DNA of 64,000 nucleotides from Sphingomonas sp. JC676 (GTDB lineage: Bacteria; Pseudomonadota; Alphaproteobacteria; Sphingomonadales; Sphingomonadaceae), in assembly GCF_014489075.1 (NCBI RefSeq), contig NZ_JACTGR010000002.1, positions 496,001 to 560,000 of the forward strand. The letters run 5' to 3'. Positions 7,903 to 16,225 of this stretch are shown one piece after another. The notes below the pieces were generated by a model. It saw only the letters and a list, made by a program, of their open reading frames with translations, was not told the DNA's origin and did not search any database. Each line of letters begins with the position of its first letter. Within the stretch, counting starts at the first letter, position 1. Both the position numbers and the translations under genes were made by a program.

Positions 7903-9236
7903 TGCCCGGGCGCATTCGCATGTTATTGGTCGGCATACCGGGAAGCGAGTTTCGCCACGCGGCCGAGCTGGCGCGAAGCGCCGGCGCCGAGGTGACGATG
8001 GCGGACACCCCGGCCGACGCGCTCGAATGCCTGCGCGAGGGCGAGCATGATCTCGTGATGATCGATGTGCTCACCGATGTCGTCGGTTTCATGAAGAGCC
8101 TCCGCGCCGAGCGCTTCACCATCCCCGTGCTCGCGTGCGGCATCGATGCTTCGGCCGAACGCGCCGTTGCCGCGATCCGCGCCGGCGCGCGCGACTATGT
8201 TCCCCTGCCCCCGCAGCGCGAGCTGATCGCCGCCGCGATCGCCTCGGTCGTCGAGCGCAAGGCGCCGGGCCGTATCGGCGAGCATAGCGCGCTCGCCCGC
8301 GCGCTGGCGCTGGCCGTCGCCGTCGCGCCCAGCAGCGCGCCCGTGCTCGTCACCGGCGAGAAGGGCAGCGGCAAGGAATCGATGGCGCGCGCCGTCCACG
8401 AAGCGTCCGGCCGCGCCGATCCGATGATCGTCGTCGAATGCGCCGGGGTCGGCGCCGACGTGCTCGAATCCGAACTGTTCGGACATGAAGCCGGGGCGTT
8501 CCCGGGCGCGATCGCGCGTCGTATCGGCCGGCTCGAAAAGGCAGGCCATGGCACGCTGCTGCTCCGCGAAGTCGCGGCGCTCTCGCCCACGCTCCAGGCC
8601 CGTCTGCTCGACGTTCTCCAGAAGCAGCGCTTCACCCGTGTCGGCGGCACCGAACCGATCGCCTTCCACGCCCGGATGCTGGCCTCGACCAGCTTCGATC
8701 TGGAGGCCTGTGTCACCTCGGGCAGCTTCCGCGCGGACTTGCTGGTCCGGCTGGGCCTGGTCCGTATCGAAGTCCCAACGCTGCGCGCGCGGGGCGACGA
8801 CGTGATCGAGCTTGCCCAGCATTTCGCCACGCGGCTGGCCGAAACCGATGCTATCGCGCCCAAGCCCTTCACCGAGGAAGCGCTGTCGCTGCTGCGCCGC
8901 TATGGCTGGCCCGGCAATATCCGCGAGCTCGAGGAATCGGTGCATCGCGCCGTCCTCCTCGCGCGCGGCCCGCGCATCGAAGCCGGCGACATCATCCATG
9001 CCGACGGCACGCCGCTGATCGAGCTGGAGGCCAACGAACCCGATCGCTTCCATATCGAAAGCCTGATCGGCCGCACGGTGGAAGAGGTCGAGCGCGAGCT
9101 GATCCTCCAGACGCTCGAGCGCTGCCAGGGCAACCGAACCTCGGCCTCGCATATCCTGGGCATCTCGGTCCGGACGATGCGCAACAAGCTGCGCACCTTC
9201 ATCGAGGCGGGGATCACCGTCTCGCCGGCCCTTTGA
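7902..9236 (+). CDS. flbD: FlbD/FleQ-type AAA+ flagellar regulator with degenerate sigma-54 motifs
   Basis: 444 aa: receiver-like N-terminus (1-115), AAA+ domain (125-360), Fis-type helix-turn-helix at the C-terminus (NRTSASHILGISVRTMRNKL). Walker A is intact (GEKGSGKE, about 152-159) and the FRADLLVRL arginine-finger segment is kept. Two defining elements are altered: the sigma-54 contact loop GAFTGA reads GAFPGA (198-203), and Walker B GTLFLDE reads GTLLLRE (217-223), replacing the aspartate that coordinates Mg. By family knowledge such changes abolish or strongly reduce sigma-54 activation and ATP hydrolysis. It may act as a DNA-binding regulator without remodelling sigma-54. ATGA overlap with fliN; homologous in position to Caulobacter FlbD. 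Confidence 0.8.
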   Translation: MPGRIRMLLVGIPGSEFRHAAELARSAGAEVTMADTPADALECLREGEHDLVMIDVLTDVVGFMKSLRAERFTIPVLACGIDASAERAVAAIRAGARDYVPLPPQRELIAAAIASVVERKAPGRIGEHSALARALALAVAVAPSSAPVLVTGEKGSGKESMARAVHEASGRADPMIVVECAGVGADVLESELFGHEAGAFPGAIARRIGRLEKAGHGTLLLREVAALSPTLQARLLDVLQKQRFTRVGGTEPIAFHARMLASTSFDLEACVTSGSFRADLLVRLGLVRIEVPTLRARGDDVIELAQHFATRLAETDAIAPKPFTEEALSLLRRYGWPGNIRELEESVHRAVLLARGPRIEAGDIIHADGTPLIELEANEPDRFHIESLIGRTVEEVERELILQTLERCQGNRTSASHILGISVRTMRNKLRTFIEAGITVSPAL

Positions 9237-9251
9237 GAAGCACGGGATTTC

Positions 9252-9392
9252 TATTCCCCCTCTGCCTTGATGGGAGAGGGAGGGGCCCAAGCCGAATGGC
9301 TTGGGAGGGTGAGGGTGACCTCTCCACAAGCGCCACCGTGCGTGGAGAACTCACCCCCACCCAAACCCTCCCCCATCAAGGGGGAGGGCTTC
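9252..9392. repeat. GC-rich extragenic repeat between the flbD-like gene and flhA
   Basis: Polypurine/polypyrimidine element. CCTTGATGGGAGAGGG at the left pairs loosely with CCCTCCCCCATCAAGG at the right; inside is a perfect CCCAAGCC-GAAT-GGCTTGGG hairpin (about 9288-9307) and GGTGAGGGTGACC. Looks like a dispersed intergenic repeat of the sphingomonad type. It separates flhA by 184 bp from its presumed operon partners. Confidence 0.6.
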
Positions 9393-9420
9393 AGCAGCCT
9401 TCGATCGAAACGGTCCCCTG

Positions 9421-11502
9421 ATGCCCCCAGCCATCGTCAATCTGCTCAATCGTTTCGGTCTGAGCCGCGATCTCGCGCTCGGCTTCGGCGTCATCGCGAT
9501 CATCGCGATGCTCATCCTGCCGATGCCCGCCTGGATGCTCGACCTGGGCCTGGCGCTCTCGATCACCATCTCGGTGATGATCCTGATGACGGCATTGTTC
9601 ATCGAGAAGCCGCTGGAGCTGAGCGCCTTCCCGACGATCCTGCTGATCTCGACAATGCTGCGGCTGGGCCTCAACCTCGCCTCGACGCGCCTGATCCTGA
9701 GCCATGGCCATGAGGGTCCGGACGCCGCCGGCGGCGTGATCGGGGCGTTCGGCGAATTCCTGATGGGCGGCGAGACCGTCATCGGCCTCACCATCTTCCT
9801 GATCCTGGTCGTCATCAATTTCGTCGTGATCACCAAGGGCGCGGGCCGCATCGCCGAAGTCGCGGCGCGCTTCAGCCTGGATTCGATGCCCGGCAAGCAG
9901 ATGGCGATCGACGCCGATCTCTCCGCCGGCATGATCAACGAGGAACAGGCCAAGGAACGCCGCGCCGAAGTTGAAGCCGAAAGCGGCTTCTACGGCGCGA
10001 TGGACGGCGCGTCGAAGTTCGTGAAGGGCGACGCCATCGCCGCTTTGCTGATCACCGCGATCAACATCGTCGTTGGCCTGACCATCGGCGTGATCTCGCA
10101 CGGCGTGCCGCTCGCCGAGGCCTTCCGCACCTATACCGTGCTCACCGCCGGCGACGGCCTGGTCAGCCAGGTCCCCGCGCTGATCGTGTCGACCGCGGCG
10201 GGCCTGCTCGTCTCCAAGGGCGGCGTGAAGGGCAAGACCGGCACCGCGCTGGGCGATCAGCTCGGCCGCTATCCCAAGGCGTTCGGCATGGTCTCGTTCC
10301 TGATGGGTGCACTGGCGCTCATCCCGGGCCTGCCCTTCGTCCCCTTCGCCGCCTTCTCCGCGCTTTCGGGCTATGCCGCCTGGCGGATGAGCAAGCGCGC
10401 CGCCGCCAAGGCCGCGCTCGAAAAGGCGATCGCCATCCAGGAAGAGGTCAAGGCTGCGATCGTCGAGCAGCCGATCTCGCAGACGCTCGCGATCGACGCG
10501 GTGCGCATCGAGATCGGCTATGCGCTGCTGCCGATCATCAACGACGACACCCGCGAGCCGCGGCTCGACGATCAGGTGCGTGCGCTCCGCCGCCAGATGG
10601 CGACCGATTATGGCTTCGTGCTCCCCTCGGTCCGGATCATCGACAATATGGGCCTCAAGCCCAGCGAATATGTCATCTCGATCAAGGAGACCGAGGCGGC
10701 ACGCGGCGAGATCAAGCTCGAGAAATTGCTGCTGATCAATCCGGGCGGCGCGCCGGTCGGCCTGCCCGGCGAAGCCACCAAGGAGCCCGTGTTCGGCCTG
10801 CCCGCTTTGTGGATCGATCGCGAGCTGCGCGACGAGGCGGGCTTCCGCGGCCTGACCGTCGTCGAATGCGGCACAATCATCACCACGCATCTGACCGAGC
10901 TGGTGAAGGACAATATCGCCGATCTGCTCTCGTATACCGAGACGCAGAAGCTGCTCACCGAAGTCCACAAGGAGTCCGAGAAACTGGTCGCGGACATCAT
11001 CCCGTCCAAGGTCTCGATCTCGAGCGTCCAGCGCATCCTGCAGAACCTGCTCTCGGAAGGCATCTCGATCCGCGACATCCCGACGATCCTCGAAGGCATT
11101 GCCGAAGCCGCGCCGCTGACTGCGAACCTCACCCAGATGACCGAGCATGTCCGCGGCCGCCTGGCGCGACAGATCAGCGCGCAGCAGACCCGCGGCGAAG
11201 CGATCCCCGTGGTCACCCTCTCGTCCGATTGGGACCAGGAATTCTCCGACAGCATCATGGGCCATGGCGACGAGCGCCAGCTCGCGATGGCACCCTCCTC
11301 GCTTCAGAAGTTCATCGCCTCGGTGCGCGAAACCTATGACCGACTCGCGGTGGACGGCGAGATCCCGTGCCTGCTCACCAGCCCGTCGATCCGCCCGTTC
11401 GTCCGCTCGATCATCGAGCGGGTGCGGCCGGCCACCGTCGTGCTCTCGCAGAATGAGATCCACGCCCGCGCCCGCATCCGCGCGCTCGGAACGATCGGCT
11501 GA
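9421..11502 (+). CDS. flhA: Flagellar export gate protein FlhA
   Basis: 693 aa. The first about 320 residues carry the usual eight membrane segments and the FHIPEP region (LELSAFPTILLISTMLRLGL, GGETVIGLTIFLILVVINF, RVAEVAARFSLDSMPGKQ-like). The cytosolic part (350-693) is the nonameric ring domain that receives export cargo. Near full length for the family. Situated after an intergenic repeat; the upstream DNA has no TCCTATAAT box, so it probably reads through from fliF. Confidence 0.97.
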   Translation: MPPAIVNLLNRFGLSRDLALGFGVIAIIAMLILPMPAWMLDLGLALSITISVMILMTALFIEKPLELSAFPTILLISTMLRLGLNLASTRLILSHGHEGPDAAGGVIGAFGEFLMGGETVIGLTIFLILVVINFVVITKGAGRIAEVAARFSLDSMPGKQMAIDADLSAGMINEEQAKERRAEVEAESGFYGAMDGASKFVKGDAIAALLITAINIVVGLTIGVISHGVPLAEAFRTYTVLTAGDGLVSQVPALIVSTAAGLLVSKGGVKGKTGTALGDQLGRYPKAFGMVSFLMGALALIPGLPFVPFAAFSALSGYAAWRMSKRAAAKAALEKAIAIQEEVKAAIVEQPISQTLAIDAVRIEIGYALLPIINDDTREPRLDDQVRALRRQMATDYGFVLPSVRIIDNMGLKPSEYVISIKETEAARGEIKLEKLLLINPGGAPVGLPGEATKEPVFGLPALWIDRELRDEAGFRGLTVVECGTIITTHLTELVKDNIADLLSYTETQKLLTEVHKESEKLVADIIPSKVSISSVQRILQNLLSEGISIRDIPTILEGIAEAAPLTANLTQMTEHVRGRLARQISAQQTRGEAIPVVTLSSDWDQEFSDSIMGHGDERQLAMAPSSLQKFIASVRETYDRLAVDGEIPCLLTSPSIRPFVRSIIERVRPATVVLSQNEIHARARIRALGTIG

Positions 11503-11530
11503 AGCCGCGCCGGTATCGGGCGGAAAATCA

Positions 11531-11539
11531 TCCTATAAT
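11531..11539 (+). promoter_or_regulatory. Flagellar promoter core TCCTATAAT upstream of fliK
   Basis: Exact copy, 40 nt before the fliK ATG, preceded by GGCGGAAAATCA; a similar GGCGGAAAATTGC precedes the flbT box. Confidence 0.6.
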
Positions 11540-11579
11540 GATGAAAGCGGCCATGTGAGGCCGGGCGAGAGGCCCTTGG

Positions 11580-13130
11580 ATGAACGTCACGACTATCGGA
11601 TTTCCCTTCGGTGCGGCGTCTGGCGTGCCGGCACTCGGCACTCCGGGCCAGGACTTCGCGCTCGCGCTCGGCGCGGCGGGCCTGAACGCGCCCATGATGC
11701 CGGGAGTGGCCGCGAACGACAAAATCGCGCGCCCCGCCAACGATGCAGCGCCCCTTTCGCTCAGCAAAAGCCAGATCGTCCGAACCCAGCCCGGTGCTCC
11801 GATCACTCTGGCGCAGCTGCTGACGACCGGATCGACGGTGCCGGCGACGGTCACTGCCGTGCAGCCCGGCCAGATCGCTACAGGCGTCGGAGCGCAAGTT
11901 CCCGCAGATGCGACGCCACAATCCGTGACGGGTTCCCCCGCAGAGCTGCCCGCCGATGCCGCGGCGCAGATTCCGGTAAAGGATGTGGCGGCGATCCCCT
12001 CAGCGGATGCCGTGCCAGCGCCCGTCACCGACAAGACGAACCCGGTCGTTACGCCGGCGACGGAGACGATTGTCTCGTCCGATCCAAAGAGCGCTTCGCC
12101 CGATCCTGCCGTAATGGCGCAGACGGACGTGAACGAACCGGTCGCCTGCCCCACCGCAGTCAGCGAGCAACCGACATTGCTCGACCTTCCGACCGCCACG
12201 CGTCCGAAGACGGACGAAATCGCCCCTACGGCGATCGTCGCGACACCGGTGAAGACACGCAAGCCGCTCGCCATCGACGGCGATGCGGCCGCGCTTCCCG
12301 TCGATCCACTGACCGCGCAGCCCGCCACGACCTCCACGCCGGTCGTCGTTGCCGGTTCCACACCACCGCCGGCACCCATGGTTGCGACTCCTGAGCGCAA
12401 GCCCGACGCCGCGCGGGGGGGCAAGACAGCACCCGTCGCCCTGGGCCAGCCCAATGTGGCGGCCGCGAGCGACGTCATGACGCCGGCCGCAAATCCCAAG
12501 GAGCCGGTCGCATCGTCGAGCACGGCATCGCTCCCCGACGCGGCGCTACCGACAGGCGCCGCCCCGAAGATCGAGGCGCAGTCCAATTCGGCACCGCTGC
12601 CTCAGCAGAGCTTCGCCTCGCACGTCACCCAGAATACGGCACAGGCTCCGGTCCACGCCAACGCTCCCTCGCCTGCCGCCGCAGCTTCCGATCCGATGAT
12701 CCCCGCGCGCGCCGGCCAGCTCGGCCACGCGCTCGGCGTCGAGATCGCGCGCAAGGTGGGCGCGGGCGAGGATACGCTGCGCGTCCGCCTCAATCCGGTC
12801 GAGCTTGGCCGCGTCGAAGTGACGCTCGCGTTCGATGATCGCGGCAATATGCGCGCGACGATGCGCGCGGAGAGCCAGCACGCGCTCGATCTGCTGCGCC
12901 AGGATGCCCCCGATCTCGGCCGCGCGCTCGATTCCGCCGGTATCCGCGCCGACGCCCAGAGCTTTCGCTTCGAAAGCCGCAGCGACGGCAATGGCGGATC
13001 GGCGGGTGGCCAGACCGGCCAGCACCAGTCGCGCGGCAACAGCCAGCACGCCTTCAACGACGAACCCGAAACCCCTGCCCCGGCCTATCGTGCGATCCGC
13101 AACGACGGCCAGGTCGATCTCCTCGCTTAA
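11580..13130 (+). CDS. fliK: Flagellar hook-length control protein FliK
   Basis: 516 aa. Residues 1-380 are low-complexity, rich in A, P, T and V, as expected for the flexible ruler part. The C-terminal hook-length domain (about 385-470) shows LRVRLNPVELGRVEVTLAFD and DLLRQDAPDLGRALDSAGI, the FliK export-switch signature. FliK measures hook length and switches FlhB from rod/hook to filament export. Followed 12 nt later by flgD, the hook cap, making a hook-assembly unit driven by its own TCCTATAAT box. Confidence 0.9.
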   Translation: MNVTTIGFPFGAASGVPALGTPGQDFALALGAAGLNAPMMPGVAANDKIARPANDAAPLSLSKSQIVRTQPGAPITLAQLLTTGSTVPATVTAVQPGQIATGVGAQVPADATPQSVTGSPAELPADAAAQIPVKDVAAIPSADAVPAPVTDKTNPVVTPATETIVSSDPKSASPDPAVMAQTDVNEPVACPTAVSEQPTLLDLPTATRPKTDEIAPTAIVATPVKTRKPLAIDGDAAALPVDPLTAQPATTSTPVVVAGSTPPPAPMVATPERKPDAARGGKTAPVALGQPNVAAASDVMTPAANPKEPVASSSTASLPDAALPTGAAPKIEAQSNSAPLPQQSFASHVTQNTAQAPVHANAPSPAAAASDPMIPARAGQLGHALGVEIARKVGAGEDTLRVRLNPVELGRVEVTLAFDDRGNMRATMRAESQHALDLLRQDAPDLGRALDSAGIRADAQSFRFESRSDGNGGSAGGQTGQHQSRGNSQHAFNDEPETPAPAYRAIRNDGQVDLLA

Positions 13131-13142
13131 GGAGCTGCCCCG

Positions 13143-13817
13143 ATGACCACCGTTCCTTCCGCCACCAGCGGCGCCCCGACCTCGACCGCCGATCAGGCGG
13201 CCGCCGCCTCGTCGACCGGGCTCAATGCCGATTTCAACATGTTCCTGAAGCTGCTGACCACGCAGATGCAGAACCAGGATCCGCTCGATCCGATGGACAG
13301 CTCGCAATATACCCAGCAGCTCGTTCAATATTCGCAGGTCGAGCAGTCGATCAAGCAGAACTCCACCCTCAATTCGATCCTGGCGAGCCTGGGCAACCAG
13401 AGCCTCACCCAGGCCTCGTCGATGATCGGCAAGACGGTCGAGGTCAATTCGGATACGTCGGGGCTGAACGCGACGACCCCGGCCCAGTGGAACTGGTATG
13501 CCAGCGCCGAAGTCGGCGATCTCACCGCGACGATCACCGACGCGTCGGGCAAGGTCGTCGAAACCCGCAAGCTCGACGTCGGCGAGCGGACGGGCAACTT
13601 CAGCTGGGACGGCAAGATCACGGGAAGCGACAAGACTGCTCCCGAAGGCGTCTACACGCTCAAGCTCGAGGGCCAGGACGTAAATGGCAACAAGATCACC
13701 GTCTCGCCCTGGGCGACGGGATTGGTCAACAATGTTCAGATGGTCAATGGCGCGGTTCAGCTGTCGATCAACGGCGCCGAATATGCCTCCGACAGCATTT
13801 CTCGTATAGAGAAATAA
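13143..13817 (+). CDS. flgD: Flagellar hook-capping protein FlgD
   Basis: 224 aa. Residues 25-80 contain FNMFLKLLTTQMQNQDPLDP followed by MDSSQYTQQLVQYSQVEQ, the FlgD N-terminal signature. The rest forms the Tudor/FnIII domains (GKVVETRKLDVGERTGNFSW). FlgD caps the growing hook and is later lost. Starts after GGAGCTGCCCCG, with GGAG 8 nt from the ATG. Confidence 0.95.
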   Translation: MTTVPSATSGAPTSTADQAAAASSTGLNADFNMFLKLLTTQMQNQDPLDPMDSSQYTQQLVQYSQVEQSIKQNSTLNSILASLGNQSLTQASSMIGKTVEVNSDTSGLNATTPAQWNWYASAEVGDLTATITDASGKVVETRKLDVGERTGNFSWDGKITGSDKTAPEGVYTLKLEGQDVNGNKITVSPWATGLVNNVQMVNGAVQLSINGAEYASDSISRIEK

Positions 13818-14149
13818 GTATTTCGGTACTACTACGCACAAAATCTGCCTAAGTGAAAATCCCTATCTGATTTATCGAGACATATACTTCACGATTGCAG
13901 GAAATATTCTATAAGAATAGCATGAGACGGGCGGGCGTTTAGATCCCCTCGCGATCCGTCCGTCTCTCCTCCTTTCGCCAGACTCCATAGGCATTGAAAC
14001 GCAAACGCAGGCCAGGTCCCTACAGACCGGCCTGCCTTTGTGCGTTTTCAGATGCTGTAAAGCCGGCGACGATCGCCAAGACATCGAGGGCCACGCGGGT
14101 ATCCGCGCGGCCCAAAGGGGTTCAGGGAAAAATGTCGAGTGGCGGGCGC
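13818..14149. other. 332-bp intergenic stretch with a promoter-like box and two hairpins
   Basis: No credible gene. It holds TTCTATAAG (13907-13915), then a hairpin GAGACGGGCGG/CCGTCCGTCTC (13924-13966, one mismatch), then a stronger hairpin GCAGGCC-a-GGTC/GACC-GGCCTGC (14007-14035). No oligo-T follows either stem. An ATG at 13922 opens only six codons. Possible small RNA or processed 3' region of flgD. Confidence 0.35.
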
Positions 14150-14491
14150 TTAGCCGTTCGCAGCCGGGAGCAGCGGGGCGCCGCGCTCCTGGACGGGCAG
14201 GAGATGGACCACCTGCGCCGGAACCGGCTCGTCGCGCACGTCGAACGCCTCGAGCGCGCAACCGGGGATGGCGGTGGGTGCGGTCAGCATCGTGATACAG
14301 TCGATGATCGAGGGATCTTCGCGCGGGCCGATCGTGTCGAGCACATCCGCAATCGTCATGCCCGGTGCGGCAAGTGCGCGGTCCGCCGCAGCGCTCCACA
14401 ACGCCTTCGCGTCTTCGACCGTGAGCGTCAACGTTACCATGAATGTCGAATCAGCTTTGGCAAGTTTGTGCCGCAAGTCACGAAAATCCAT
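14150..14491 (-). CDS. Unknown protein in the flagellin region
   Basis: 113 aa, soluble, acidic; begins MDFRDLRHKLAKADSTFMVT and contains LTVEDAKALWSAAADRALAA and GMTIADVLDTIGPREDPSII. No domain I recognise and no membrane segment. I chose ATG 14491 because AGGGGA lies 7 nt upstream; the frame is open for 29 more codons without a better site. It follows the 133-aa unknown gene on the same strand after 106 nt. Composition and codon use match its neighbours, so it is probably a real gene; a link to motility is suggested only by position. Confidence 0.6.
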   Translation of the reverse strand: MDFRDLRHKLAKADSTFMVTLTLTVEDAKALWSAAADRALAAPGMTIADVLDTIGPREDPSIIDCITMLTAPTAIPGCALEAFDVRDEPVPAQVVHLLPVQERGAPLLPAANG

Positions 14492-14597
14492 AGTTGCGTC
14501 CCCTGGTTGATGCCCTGGTCGATTGCCCGATTCGAGAAATGCCTCAGGACGTTCCCTTAGCGTATTCAGTATATGCACCTATCTTGTGACACCGCGA

Positions 14598-14999
14598 TCA
14601 ATGGACTCGGGCCTCTGCCCGGCGCCCGAGTTCGCGGGCATGTGCCGCGACCAGGCACAACTCCGCGTAGAGCCGGTCCCAGAAAGGCGCCGGAATTTCC
14701 ATCGCCCCGGCGCTGCTCTGCGTCAGCGCCAGCGTCGCGCAGGGCTCCAGGCCCAGGCGAAAGCGCGTGCCGAACATGCCGTCGACATGCTCGTCGGGCA
14801 GTTCGTGCGGCACCGAGAGGCGCGCGGACATGATGTAGCCGGAAAGAACGTCGACGCCGTAGCCGTCGAGCAGGACACGCGGCCGGCCAGCCATGTCGGG
14901 CCGCTCGAGCACGACCAGCGCCCCCGAAGGATGCTCCTCGACGCTCACCCTCAAGCGGCCGCCGAATGCATCAGTGATTTCACGAATACGGGGAAACAA
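14598..14999 (-). CDS. Unknown protein, TTG start, under a flagellar-type box
   Basis: 133 aa. Starts at TTG 14999 with AGGAGG 7 nt upstream; the nearby ATG at 15006 is in another frame and stops after eight codons, so TTG is well supported. The sequence (RLRVSVEEHPSGALVVLERP, LSVPHELPDEHVDGMFGTRF) suggests a small alpha/beta protein; not recognised. A TTCTATAAT box lies 25-33 nt upstream of the start, so the gene likely belongs to the flagellar regulon. It is encoded just downstream of the flagellin terminator. Confidence 0.65.
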   Translation of the reverse strand: MFPRIREITDAFGGRLRVSVEEHPSGALVVLERPDMAGRPRVLLDGYGVDVLSGYIMSARLSVPHELPDEHVDGMFGTRFRLGLEPCATLALTQSSAGAMEIPAPFWDRLYAELCLVAAHARELGRRAEARVH

Positions 15000-15023
15000 G
15001 CGACATCCTCCTGCCTATCTATC

Positions 15024-15032
15024 ATTATAGAA
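15024..15032 (-). promoter_or_regulatory. Flagellar-type promoter core TTCTATAAT for the gene at 14999
   Basis: On the minus strand, one base from the consensus, 25 nt upstream of the TTG start and between it and the flagellin terminator. Confidence 0.5.
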
Positions 15033-15065
15033 TGCGAAACCATTCGGGCCCGGACGCGCGCAAAA

Positions 15066-15094
15066 AAAGGGCCGGGATGGTTTCCCATCCCGGC
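15066..15094 (-). terminator. Rho-independent terminator of flagellin
   Basis: Minus-strand hairpin GGGCCGGGATGG/CCATCCCGGCCC with a 4-nt loop, followed directly by a run of seven T. It ends the flagellin transcript 39 nt after the stop codon. Confidence 0.9.
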
Positions 15095-15132
15095 CCCCGT
15101 CAAGCCGCGCCCCCAGGGAAGGGCCTTGGCTC

Positions 15133-15990
15133 TTAACGGAACAGCGAAGTGATCGTCTGCGGCGCCTGGTTGGCGATCGACAGAGCCTGAACACCGAGCT
15201 GCTGCTTGACCTGCAGAGCCTGCAGACGCGCCGATTCCTTGGCGAGGTCGGCGTCGACAAGGTTGCCGATGCCCGCCTCGATGGTGTCGGACAGCTTGCT
15301 GGTGAAGGTCGACTGCGCGTCGATCTTGCGCGAAGCCGCGCCCAGCGTGCTGAGGCTGGTCTTGAGGTTCGTCTGGGTGGTGGTGAGCGTGTCGATCATC
15401 GCGGTGGCATTCGCCAGCGTGTCGATCGCGCCCGAAGCGCCGACGGTGATGACCGAGCCACCAAGGTCGAGACCCTGGTTGGCAACGCTCAGCGAGTCCG
15501 GATCCCAGGTCGTCGCGGTCGACGTGTCCGAATCCTGCAGCGACTGCAGCGCGGTAACCGTGCCGCCCGAAGCCTTGAGCAGGTTCGTGCCGTTGAAGTC
15601 GGCCGAGTTGACGATCGTGGTGATCTGGTCACGCAGAGCAACGAAGTCGCTGTTATAGGCAGCGCGGGTCGTCGTATCGATACCGGCGTCGGCAGACTTG
15701 TAGGCCAGGGCCTTCATCTGGTTGACGACGTCCGAGATCTGCTCGGCACCAGCCACTGCAACGTCGGTCACGCTCTTGGCGCGGCTCAGCGACGAGGAAA
15801 CGGCCTTGAGGCCGCCCATGTCGCCACGCAGGCCCTGAGCGATCGTGTACTGAGCCGAGTCATCCTTGGTCGAGGACACCGACAGGCCGGTGTTGATGCG
15901 GCTCTGAACCGTGGCCAGATCCTTGCCGGTCTGGTTCAGGCTCTGGAGGGCGGCCATTGCGCCGACGTTGGTGTTGACGGAGAAACCCAT
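15133..15990 (-). CDS. fliC: Flagellin
   Basis: 285 aa, a short flagellin with conserved D0/D1 ends and a small variable middle. N-terminus: VNTNVGAMAALQSLNQTGKD and VQSRINTGLSVSSTKDDSAQ; C-terminus: LQALQVKQQLGVQALSIANQ, ending SLFR. FliC subunits are exported by the flagellar apparatus and form the filament. RBS AAGGA 8 nt before the ATG. A single-gene unit with its own box about 105 nt upstream and a strong terminator; FlbT encoded at 29042 is the expected post-transcriptional regulator of flagellin mRNA. Confidence 0.97.
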   Translation of the reverse strand: MGFSVNTNVGAMAALQSLNQTGKDLATVQSRINTGLSVSSTKDDSAQYTIAQGLRGDMGGLKAVSSSLSRAKSVTDVAVAGAEQISDVVNQMKALAYKSADAGIDTTTRAAYNSDFVALRDQITTIVNSADFNGTNLLKASGGTVTALQSLQDSDTSTATTWDPDSLSVANQGLDLGGSVITVGASGAIDTLANATAMIDTLTTTQTNLKTSLSTLGAASRKIDAQSTFTSKLSDTIEAGIGNLVDADLAKESARLQALQVKQQLGVQALSIANQAPQTITSLFR

Positions 15991-16095
15991 GATAATTTCC
16001 TTCTCGGATGAAGAGCCGCTTCTGCGACCCGAGCCGGTGACGCCGGCTCACGACACGGCGCTTACGATGCGCCCTGCACCTTCATTCTGGGAAAA

Positions 16096-16104
16096 ATTAT
16101 AGGA
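16096..16104 (-). promoter_or_regulatory. Flagellar promoter core TCCTATAAT upstream of flagellin
   Basis: Exact copy on the minus strand, 105 nt upstream of the flagellin ATG. It leaves a long 5' leader of roughly 100 nt, where FlbT-type control could act. Confidence 0.6.
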
Positions 16105-16225
16105 TGACCCAAATTATCGAGCGAATTTTGATGGTTACGAGAAGGTTAACATGAAAAAGGAGCCTACCGCCCCCGCTCCGGCTCGCGCTGGAACAACGGG
16201 CGGAAGGCCCCCGAAGTCGCTGAAA

